Part shown: in pieces, positions 12,509 through 23,600 of the stretch
How the letters are laid out: every line of letters begins with the position of its first letter
How positions within the stretch are numbered: the stretch's first letter is position 1
Assembly (NCBI RefSeq): GCF_932526225.1
Contig: NC_064047.1
Location: 5,889,501 to 5,953,500, forward strand
Direction of reading: 5' to 3'
Length of the DNA stretch: 64,000 nucleotides
Source: Nematostella vectensis
Lineage: Eukaryota > Cnidaria > Anthozoa > Actiniaria > Edwardsiidae
Translations under genes and position numbers: made by a program
Notes under the pieces: generated by a model
Database searches by the model: none
What the model saw: only the letters and a program-made list of their open reading frames with translations
What the model was told of the DNA's origin: nothing

Positions 12509-14175
12509 ATGCGGCCTTGGTATAGGTACACCTCTCAAAGGGTCCGAATTAAGGTAAGCAGGCTTTGATATACAATGCGAGTTTCCAAGAAAGAAAGGTC
12601 TTGTTCGATGACATCTTTTCTTCATTCACAGGCCAAAGGAAGGCAAGACGCATCTTATACACGATTCAACGCTTTCTACAACAAACTTTTCGGCCATGAA
12701 TGGCCAAAGTTATCCAGTGCTCTTATGCAATCAAAACAAAACTGTGCCGTGCTGAACAAGTTCACAGATACTCAAAAATCCATTGACAACTTTAATCTTC
12801 TCGGTCACAGAGAACTAGATCTCGGAACGATCAGCTGGGCTGATAAGGGAAATGGAGCGGATTCAATCAAACTAAGCTTGCCCTCTTTAGATGGAAAATA
12901 TCATAAAGGATTCCTAAGTTCTTTTCTTTTGAGTAATCCCAGGGTATTTCCAGAACCTCCAGTTATGCCAAATGGTCTTCTTGGTTATTATTTACTGGAC
13001 GCTGCATCTCTTTTACCAGTTATTTGCCTTGATGTAGGCCCTGACAGCACTGTGCTTGACATGTGTGCATCCCCAGGGGGTAAAACGGTGGCAATGATGC
13101 AGCTACTGTCAGAAAGAGGAGGTCTGGTTGCCAATGAGCCAACTCAGTCCAGGAGAAGAAAGCTAAGGAAGGTGAGAGGGGATGGGAGGGGTAGGGTGGG
13201 GAGGGAGAAGGTCAAGTATAGAATTGGCCCGTGCACCACAGCTAAGGCAGGAAGTAGGAATTGATGGTACATTATTGGGTGATGGTTGTGATAACCAATA
13301 CACCTTGTACACCTTTGCAATCATGATAATACTATACTCTGCCCCCTTTATCCCCCCACCAAAAAAATAGATATTCCATTCGAAGCATGAAAAAAGATTA
13401 AAAATAATTTATTCAAGAGTACAGACTGTAGAATAAACAAAGAAAAAAAATGCACTTGTGTTTCATTGAAAATTCCATCCCTCCATTGATAATTGAGGTT
13501 TCCCAACTTTTCTAGTCTTCTTTACAGCCAGTCCATGTTTGTTAGTAACAAAACACTTTAACCCCATGTTTAGCATGACTGATACTTTTGTTGTTGAAAA
13601 AAAAAATGTGTCTTTACTATATTCTTCTTCATGCTCATTAGTGGAACCCTCAAAGTAATTGTTCGCTTCACTGTCCATTTCAGGTAATACAAGAGTACAT
13701 CCCTGAAGGCCAGACAAACATAACTATCCGGGGGATGGATGGCACAAAGTTTGGGGGATTAGAGCCGTGTTCATATGATCGCATACTTGTAGATGCCCCA
13801 TGTTCTACCGACAGGCACTGCCTAAGGTCAGGCTTCCAGACTGATAGCTGGTCTGAGAAGAAATCTCAGAAGTTTTCCCAGCTTCAAAATAAGCTTGTGA
13901 TGTCTGCTTTGGGAAGTTTGACCTCTGATGGAAGAGTTGTTTACTCCACATGCACAATGTCACCTTACGAAAATGATGGAGTCATTCAAGGTGTCCTTGA
14001 AAACTTTAGACATGGTGGTAAAAGTATAAACATTGAAAGAATATCTGAAGAGCAGATTGCTGCTTGGGGAGAAATGTTTGACATCCGAAGGACAGAACAT
14101 GGGTTTATAGTTTTGCCCTCGGTTGAGAAAAACTGGGGACCCCTATACACTAGTAGCCTTGTTCTAAAGTCATAA
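12509..14175 (+). CDS. NSUN4: NSUN4-like mitochondrial rRNA cytosine-5 methyltransferase
   Basis: Model: exons 12509-12553, 12632-13171 and 13684-14175, giving 358 aa with all phases 0. The family methylates mitochondrial 12S rRNA (m5C) using SAM and, with MTERF4, helps assemble the mitoribosome. Visible hallmarks: FGHEWP near the N-terminus, GYYLLDAASLLPV, the SAM-binding loop LDMCASPGGKT, DGTKFG, motif IV DAPCSTDRH with its cysteine, and motif VI STCT with the catalytic cysteine. The end, GFIVLPSVEKNWGPLY, is typical. The DRH after the PC motif and the VANEP/DGTKFG blocks favour NSUN4 over NSUN3. I prefer the start at 12509 (MRPWYRYTSQRVRIK), a basic, Arg-rich leader of the mitochondrial type, spliced with GTAAG and TTCATTCACAG signals. 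The alternative start at 12575 would read through that intron. An AATAAA overlaps the stop codon. Confidence 0.9.
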
Positions 14176-14618
14176 TAAAAAAAAATCACGTCAAACAAAG
14201 TGCTGTAATCCTCTCTTATGTTTGTTAACATAAGAATTGCCCGTTGTAAAAGTAGTCAAATCCGTATACCCTATTTTTATTTCTGTAGACATTTGTTTTT
14301 CCCACAGTGGTTTTAAATATTGTACACAAAAAAACACCTATGGAAATATAATTCCAATAGTTAACCCCTTGCAAACTGGGAAAACAAGCAAAACTAAAAT
14401 GACTTTAAACTCACATATTGTTAGACTGATTCATCTGCCAAGAAGTCAACGTTCAAAATTCAAATAAATTAAACGCTGAACAGGTTTGAATTCTCATTTT
14501 TATTTCACACGTTATACAGCCCTCATTCAAGCCTCGTGCGAACAGCGATGATGGTGCTGTTTGCTGTGGGCTATTTCTTTTCAAAGTCTGTAGGATCTCA
14601 AGTCGTGTTTGGTAATCA
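14176..14618. terminator. Convergent 3' ends of NSUN4 and TRPM2
   Basis: NSUN4 (plus) and the TRPM2-like gene (minus) converge across 443 bp. Plus-strand AATAAA motifs lie at 14174-14179 (overlapping the NSUN4 stop) and near 14463. A minus-strand AATAAA (read as TTTATT on the plus strand) lies near 14498-14503. The two transcripts probably end within about 100 bp of each other. Confidence 0.45.
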
Positions 14619-17600
14619 TTAGAAGAACACGTCGTTCTGCTGTGAAACTTTCTGCAATAGATTCAGATGGTAGGCTGATATGTTGGCCTGGTGGGTCAGC
14701 TTCATCCACGTGAGACTTTTACTGTCATCATGTGGAAGCTTAAACACGAATAGAGTAACGCATGAGTCATATTTCTTGTAATAAAGTAAATGGAACAGCA
14801 AGGAGTGGGAACATAGGGTGTGCACACCTGATTCCCTGGCTTTCTGAATGTGGCCCTAAGCAACTCACCCTTTGATGTAGTCTCCCCAGTCCTTCCCTGA
14901 ATTCATCATGGAAGTGGACCACGTTTGTCTCAAGCCAGGCATTGTCCGTGTTTCGTGGGTCATCGACGTAACCGCTGTACAACTGTAGTATCAAATAAGA
15001 TACGAGAGTCAAAAACATTTCATATGTGTGTGTCTACATAGATAAACAGCTTGTGAACTATCCGAGTTCTCTTAATGCCCGCTAGTGAATGTCGCATGCG
15101 GTGATGTCTCATGTCTAAATGTTATAGGGTTCCCCTACCTTAACCCTCTGTCCACACGTCTCGCATAAGTGCTGGAGGGTTTCGTGCAGGTTAAGAGACC
15201 CGTTGCTGAGTTCCAGAATGGATTCTTTTGCCAAGGACAAGAGGTCTTCGATGATTTGCTCTGGTATGTAGTCTGTTACTTTCATCTCTCCCTGTAATTA
15301 AACACATGAATCCGTCATCATCTTAGTCATCAACATCACCCTTACTGCCGTCTTCTTCACAATTTCCACAACCAGGCATCATCGCCATTACCAATACAAC
15401 AAACATAACCATCATATTCACAATAACCGTCACTAGAATAACATCATTATCATCATCATCATCACCACCCTCAAAAACATCACCACTAGCATCATCATCA
15501 TCGCTACTTATAACAATCGCCATCTTGCTCTTCTTTACGAAATCATATCATCAAAACTATTTTTTTAAACCATAATCACTGCTCTTGCGAAAAAATGCTA
15601 TTAACGAGCACCACAAAAAAGCCAGAGCTAAGCGGTAGAAACTATTAAAAAGTACACTATAACTGTATTGTGATTGTACCTCAGGTAGTCGCCATGAAGT
15701 TTCGTCTGCCTCCTTGACCGCGAGAAACTCCCAAACAACTTGGTCGTTCTCCTCGACGATATGTCCGTCGCTGGGATTAAGTTTCAAGCTTTCGGCACGA
15801 GAAAACAAAGACAATTATTTGATATTGTTATACCATTTAGATTAACCCGTTACACTAAATGAAGTTCAGTGAGGGACGAGAGACCCGTATCTGAGAAGAC
15901 GTTCCCCTCAAAGAGTAACCAGGCTCAAGTATTAGAGAGTGGTGACAGCTCAGTCGTACGGGCTTCGCTTCTCAAGCAAGAGGACCAGGGTACGAATCCA
16001 GGTCAGGTCAACTTGGGAATTTTTGTGTAAGGTGTAAAAACCTGGCTCTCTATATTGGGGACTGTGTATCCCTCGTGGCTCGGATGACTACGTTAAATGG
16101 CGGTCCCGTCTCGCAAAAACCTAGCTAACAAACCTATTATTGTGGGACATTAAAGAACCATAAGAAGCCAGAGCCCATCTTAACCATAACCATAAAGGGG
16201 CATTAATATACCAACACTCTCTCATCCATGTGAAGTGCGTGGCAGCCTAGTGCGCCTTATATAGCAGTCCGAATAAGACCCTAAATCCAGAGCAATTCAG
16301 CCTATGGCTGCAATTCTGGGTAAGGTCGTCCCAGCTTCCTTTCCTTTCCTTGATGGCTTACCGAGTGATGACAAACGTTGCGGTGTGATTCGGCCCCCAG
16401 TGTGCAAAGGCCCCCCTGCCAGAAAACCCAGTACGACCTCGCGGATTCCTGAAAACAAATACAAATGGAGTTTAGTGTAGGCGTGTTGCGCTGCTGAAGC
16501 GGATCCAGAATTTTGGGTGTTGTGTGGGCGGGGGTAACTAATGTGTGCATGACGTGCTGCAAGGTCGGTTCCTGAATTTTACAAGGGGTTTGGGGTGGGT
16601 ATTAGTGTATGTGTGACGTGCTGCAAGGGCAGATATAAAATTGTAGGCTTTGGAGGGGATAAAATTAGGAAAAGCGTAACTTATGACGTAGGGCAAAGCC
16701 AGCAAGCAAGTATTTTCACAGGATTTGCTGGGGGTTCTCAATCATATGGAAAAATATTAAGTCGACGATCAATACATAGAATCGCGGTAAATTTGCCATC
16801 GTACATCCAGACTGTAAAACGATCGAATAAAAAGAAGCATGCGTTACCTTGGTAACCCGTTAATGACGTCATAGGTGCCCATGTGACTGCGCCGGTCGAC
16901 GAACCCATCAATCTCATTGAATCGAAGCAGAAGGACGTCCTCGGCTGGATGGCTGTGACATTAAAAATATGATAATTCTGTTAGGACAACAAAAATGCGA
17001 AGAATGCTCTCATCAAGTATTGTTATCATTTGCTTGCGCTACTACAGCGCCCGAAAAGGCCTGACCAATTTTTAAGTGTCAAAGAAGCACTATGATGGCA
17101 AATTAGAGCGCGCTCTTAATAACAATAAATTTTCGATAGATGATTTCGAAAATAAATCGTAATCCTTGTATAAAATCCCTACCCCTATACCCCCTTCGCC
17201 CCTGCATTCAAAATATACTGGTTCCGCCGGTTCCTCTTTTTAGTAATGCCACAAAAGTGGGGTGGAGGGACCCAATATATAAACATATGACAAGAGAATT
17301 GTAGTCCCATACGTTTCTTCTAAAATTCCGGTCCGACCCCCCCTGGATCCGCCACTATATCATGACCACAGAAGTAAAGATATAAGGATGACAATCTAAA
17401 AAAAAACCGCGTGAATTGAGAGACAAGAAGTGAAAGCGGCAAAGAAGATGACAAGGATTAAAACAACGCTTACCTGGATATGTCGGGATGAGGGGGATTG
17501 TAACCTGGAAAGGCGACCTGGGACGTAAAATAACATTAGCGAAAATGATTACTTAGGGTAAATCACTGGCATTGAACGCTAAGCATTAAAGAATGTTGAT

Positions 17601-20600
17601 TAGCTACTGCTTTGCTATTGTTGTAAACTTATTGTTTGCAACGGTCTACTTGCAAGAAAACTTCTGAATGTCCATCCAAACTTGAAATCCGATACATGCG
17701 CAACAATATTTGGTTCTTACCTTCCAGTCCACGTGATCATCCGGGACTTCAAACCGTTCTACTTCACTCATTGGGTAAAATCTCGGTTTAGAGGTGGATA
17801 ACGAAATAAGGTGGTCAGCGGACTGTTGCGAAGTGGGTTTCGGTGGAGAAGGGATAAAGGTATCTAGGACGATAGGAAACAGCAGTGGACGAAAATAAGT
17901 TTACTTATAAGAAAATTTCATTACGTTAATGGTGGCATGAAAAAACATCGTAAACAAAAGTTCATATACTTCAATTACTTAACTAAATATCGTTATTAGC
18001 TAACAGCGGATGGGAATGGATTTCTGGGATGTCAAAATAAGGGCTAACGGGGACTAGCAGGAGAGGACCAAAGGGCCCTTCGTAAGTTTTTAATTGTTTT
18101 CTATATATTTTCTATATTTGAGGCTTCTAAAGGAGAGGAGAGGGGGGGGGGGGGGTTGGTTGGGCCCCCTCCTGACTACACTGAATATCTTTTTTTTTCT
18201 TCTTCTCCAACATTGTATTATATTTCGACTAATTTCAAAATCTTCTCTCCCATCGACCAACCACATCGCGCAGAATCTAGTGTGATTTGCCCGATCACGC
18301 ATATAATTAAATGACGCTCTAACTCTAATTTGAATATAATTACCAAATTTACAGAGAAACAGGCCGAAACGAGCAGGTTTGAAACCTACCACTCCTATTC
18401 GAAAAACAGAACACTTACTATGTTAGAAAATTACAATCGATCACGAGATTCGTGTAATATAAGGCTAAAACTTAATATGTAAAATTTACCAAAATTCGAA
18501 TGTGAAGTTAGGGGTATGAAAATCGGGTATTTTTGTTAAAATTTGACTGACAATTAGAAAGTCAACGGAAAAGACAAAGATTTAGCAAAAAATAAAAACG
18601 TGTGGAAGAGATCAATCACCTGATTCGGGTATAAGAACACTTTGGAAATAACCTTGCAAATTTTTATAAATTTTGGATAAAAAGCTTTTGTGAATTTTAA
18701 GTGTCGCAAGCTCCGCCTTTTCATAAAAAAACGAATTATCTTCGCCATTCATCCTATTAATCCAATCGTGTATAAGCATTTCTATAGCCTCGACTCGTGC
18801 ATTTTAAATTCAAATTTTAGCGCGCTAGATAGACGTGCGCTACTCTTCACACGTTAACACTATACTAGCGACTCTATGTCAACATCTCAAAATACGGCCT
18901 CCGGAGCGCAGCTTGACAGGGAGCTCTTTTCAAAGCTAATCGAACCCCCTGTCAAGCCTGCCTCTGGCTACATCATCCACGAGCCAACAACACCAGGCGA
19001 AGATTATTGACTCCTCATCCACGGAGAAAAATTATGGTCCCTAAAAGGCTATTGTCTCAAGGCTCTTTTCGAGCAAGTTAACGAAGGATTAGAAAAGATC
19101 GGCTACACTCTTCGCGCATCCGCCGAAAAGCGAATATCGCAACTTATCCGCAACCACGTCCTGAAGCTTGTGAAACAGGTTTCGTCAAGAAAAAACAGTT
19201 TGCAAGGCCCGCGTAAGATCTGCCAGGAGACCTGGCGAGAAGTTACAGTAAAAAGCGCGACGAGATGAGCGCTACGCCAACGGCGTCTGTAACAAGAGAC
19301 AAAGAATTTCTCGCACATCTGGAGCAGAAGGCCGCCGTGCTGGAGAAAAAGCTGTCGGGAATGGAACATAATAAAAAGACGTTTTCTGAAGTGAAGAAGC
19401 GACAACAGTACCACCACATTTCCGAAGTTAGGTGAGGACACCCGTTCTCTGTAAAAGAACTATCAGCACTTCAGTGTTTGGCTTTAAAGCCGCATTGTCA
19501 CCAGTTTACTTCCGGAGGTCCGACGGAAACCTCAACCGTTGAAAGACAAAAGAATCTATTAAAATCCGAGATATTTAACAGGCCATTCGCTCTAAATTAT
19601 CAATCACATTCTCAAAGAAACTCCCAATAAACACAATTCTTTCAATATTTTGAAATATTTTTCGCATTTTCCGTTAAAAATCATAGGAGATTGTTACGTA
19701 ATCGGCCGGAAGTAAACTGGTGACAATGCGGCTTTAAATGCTTGTTTTATACCATACACGTTTCTTGTTTGTACTTTCCTGCGATGTAAACATTTCTAGT
19801 GTTAGAAGTGGAATTTCTAAACCAACACACACACTAGATTGTCCGAGTAAACGACTCTATTGGGCTTTTTTTCCTTTTTTCAGGTCAAAGACAGAATGCG
19901 TATTGTGGTTTTAAAAGATATATGGTTTTAAACCGAAATCACTTGAGCTGTTTATCGAAGGGATGGACGATACAGTAAAGCTAGATTTCACCGGTAAGGT
20001 TATGTTCTAATTATACCACTCAATTCGCTAGATTATGCTACTGTCATGTCGCACATCGCGTCTATGAACGGTTGTAGGTGATTGTTATTTAGATTTCTTA
20101 CTAACATACCTTCGGTATCCCCTTTACCAACAACAAACCATCAATTCTTTCTTATTAACTCTTTCCCATCGACAAACATCCATATCCTTCTCAACAACAT
20201 ACCTTCGATATCCTCTTTCTCATCAACAGAGGGAAGTCCACGGAAGTGCCTGGCCCCTTTACTCTGTCTTGGGCTTTGGTCATCTGAAGCAGCGGAAGTG
20301 CTTCCACTGGCTGATTTAGCTGATTGCTTCCTCGAGAAGTGACTCAGAATGGAAGAACTCATCGAAACTATGGACAATAGAATGGAAGAACTCATCGAAA
20401 CTATGGACAATAGAATGGAAGAACTCATCGAAACTATGGACAATAAAGTCATAAGGATATGACTTAGTTACTTTTGTCTCTTGTATTCACCATACCTTTT
20501 ATTCAATGCATTCAAGATCCCGAGACAGCCACTCCTTTCATGTTATTGCGTTACAAAATTTTTAAATAACCATTTAATGACGAAGTTTTATAATTCATTT

Positions 20601-23600
20601 CTCGACTTAAATTGATGGAATTTAATGAATGCTTTCCCACACTCTTTTGTACTTCACCAGGTGGCTGACAGACCTTTTGAAGTCTGATTATCCAGTTTAC
20701 GTTTTTAGGCTTTGTCACAGTCTGCCGCAGTCCCCTTTCCCCTAAAGGGCACCACCCATTCCTTCACCCGGTCTCCTTCCTCGTCGGACGAGCCCCGCGC
20801 ATGGCACCTACCCCTCACCCAACCACACAAACCCATCCGCCGCTAGCCGATACATACCGTCGCCCGGTCCCCCCTTCTCATCTGATGTTTCCCCACCCAT
20901 GTTACCGTCACCCTATAGCAACCCGGTTCCCCCTTCTCGTCGGACGAGGACCCATGTAAGGCACAATTCAACCTGACCTCTCCCAATCCCCCACGAGGGA
21001 TTTGTTCATATCGTCCCCAGGCTTCCCCTTCCTCTTATTACGAGTACCAATGTATGGTACAATGCACCCTGACCTCCTCCCACTTCCCTCACGAGGGGTT
21101 GGTACATACCGTCTCCCGGTCCCCCTTCTTCGTCCGACGAGTCCCCGCGTGGGGCTCCATAGTGCTCCGGGCTAACGTCATGCAGTGTGGACAACATCTT
21201 CAGGATGGCTTTGGTGTTCTTTTCGAGGCGGTTGAGTCGCGAGTCCATCGCGCTCATCGTCTTGGCTGCCGTGGTATCGCGCGTAAACGAGTCCTTATCA
21301 AGCTCTTCCAGCTGCGAGATCACACTCTCAATTCTGTGATTAAAATAAATTCCGTGAGCATTTGTTTTATTTTTACATTGCAAGACCATATTACATTTTC
21401 GAAAGTAAGAATTTGAGCAATCGTTCGCTATTTATCGCTGAGATTCTTTGTTACCTGTTTCCCATGAGGCGCACGCGTTCCTCCGAGGTGGCGTTGAACA
21501 AGGTATCCTTGTGGTGTAAGAACATATACATGCAGTGCTCCTCAAACATCATTAGCTTCTGAAGTTCCTCTTTGTTAAGAAACAGCTCTGTTGACAAGAA
21601 CATCATCATGGTCATCACAAAGACAGAAACAAACAAGAACATTATCATGGTCATCGCAAAGACAGAAACAAACAAGAACATCAAACAAAGGCAGGAAGAA
21701 CAAAGCTTGTAAGACTAATATCTTTACCCCGAAATTGCCTCCAATTTGGCAGAATATGCCTTGTGTTGTCACGAGCTCTCCGTGATTGATAAGAAAACCG
21801 GTCAAATTACGTTGCTACTCCCGTGGCGCGCAAAGAGTCCCCGACGAGCTAGTGACTTCGGGTTGCTTTCGGCTAGCGAACACTCAACAATTACAGTGTG
21901 CAAGTGATTCTCTGGACTTACTCAGTCTGTGGTCGGCCCTGGACTTCGATCCTTTTCGAGCAGACCGGATCATCTGCGAGATACCAACAAACATCTCGAT
22001 CACGTGATTGAAGAAGATCAGAGGCGGGACGAGAACAGGTCTCTCCACGTATTCCATGACGAGCTCAAAGCGACGGAACTTCCAGATCTGATTAGAGTTC
22101 GCCTGTACATCAGAGAACGTGTTGCTGGAAAGCAAAGGATTTATAAGAATGAGAAAATATTAACAGTTTAAATTGCATATCTGATTAGAGACCTGTACAT
22201 CAGAGAACGCAATCTTGGTAAGCAGAGGATTTAAAAAAAAGAGAACTATTAAACAAGGATCCGCACTATAAAAGGACTTAGCTCCGAACACTTTCGGCTG
22301 AATAAAATTCAAACTTCAAGATGACAACACGCCGTAACATTGCGTCGGTAGTGAGACTTTTTAGTTCTGTTATCGTTAATCATTTGAACTCTAATTTTTA
22401 CTGCATATTCCTGCTCTTTTGGTGGGTTATTCATTGTTAGAAGCCAAGAGAAAATAAACCAAGCAAACAAGAAGAAAAGCGCTTCAAAAGTTTAGTTTGG
22501 GTTCCGCTCCTCCTGGGCAAACAAGACACGCTTGACTGAACTCGGGAGCTCCGCACCGCGTAGCAGTTTACTGACAACTGAGCCTTTCGTGGACCTGGTC
22601 CAGGCCCTTTTATAGTGCGGGTCCTTGTTTAACAGTTGAACTTGCAGATCTGATTAGAGTTCGCCTGTTCATCAGAGAACGTGTTGCTGGAAGCAAAAAA
22701 ATTATAAAAAAGAGAAACTATTAACAGTTAAACTCTCAGATATGATAAGAGTTCGCCTGTACATAAGAGAACGTGTTCTTGGAAGCATACACTTTACAAT
22801 AAAGGTAAACCGACCGTTTTCGTAAAACTATACCGCAACGTTAAGATTAAGGGGGCTTGGATATGAGATGTTACTATGAACGAACTACCTGTGGCTTTTA
22901 CTCACTTGAAGATAGCGATGAGTAGGTTCAGCAAAAGAATGTTGGCGACAAGGATGTAGAATGCCAAGATGCACGTGGTGATGGTACCGCTGTACGCATC
23001 GAACGCGGGCGTACTGAACGCTGTAGTGCGATTATCAACTAAGACAAAGCGTAAGACATTTCCAATATGAATACGTTGACTTTCATTGCTTACACACATA
23101 ATTGTAAACTGTCAGCAGTCTGTATCTTTACTGTCAGGTTCTCATTAAATGTGAAGCGAAAATACACTGTGCAGGTTATCATACCTACATTGGTAACTAC
23201 GCTATAGAAATTTTTACAACGATACTCGTAAATCGCGTGCTCTAGATGGTCAAGGGTACATGTGTAATTACAGCAATCTCGTCCCCGGATCCCTTCTTAT
23301 TTCTGCGCATGCGTCGGACGAGATTGTAATTTGAGGACACACGCACGCTTGGCGTCATCATATGCGCGCGCACCTCAAAACTAGATTTCAACATAAGAAA
23401 CATTTCAATTGTTTTATAAAACAAATAGATCTTATTTTTTGTCGTCTTTTATCTGTCACCTAATAGATGCACAAATGACTCGACTGCGTCTCGTTGCGTA
23501 CTTTTTGCTCAAGACACGCTGTGACTTCATCTGTGCATCTATTAGAGGACAGACGCACGCAAAAATGAGATCTATTTATTTGTTAAATAGCAGCATCTTA

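Noticed and set aside
12575-13264. Single-exon NSUN4 start at 12575 running to 13264
   Set aside because: The frame after 13171 leaves the conserved sequence at a perfect GTGAG donor. The methyltransferase continues at 13684, and 12575 lies in a likely intron.
15946-16000. Functional tRNA gene
   Set aside because: The A and B boxes are present but no cloverleaf pairing or acceptor stem could be drawn. The downstream body is shared with 60.1-60.5 kb, so it is a SINE.
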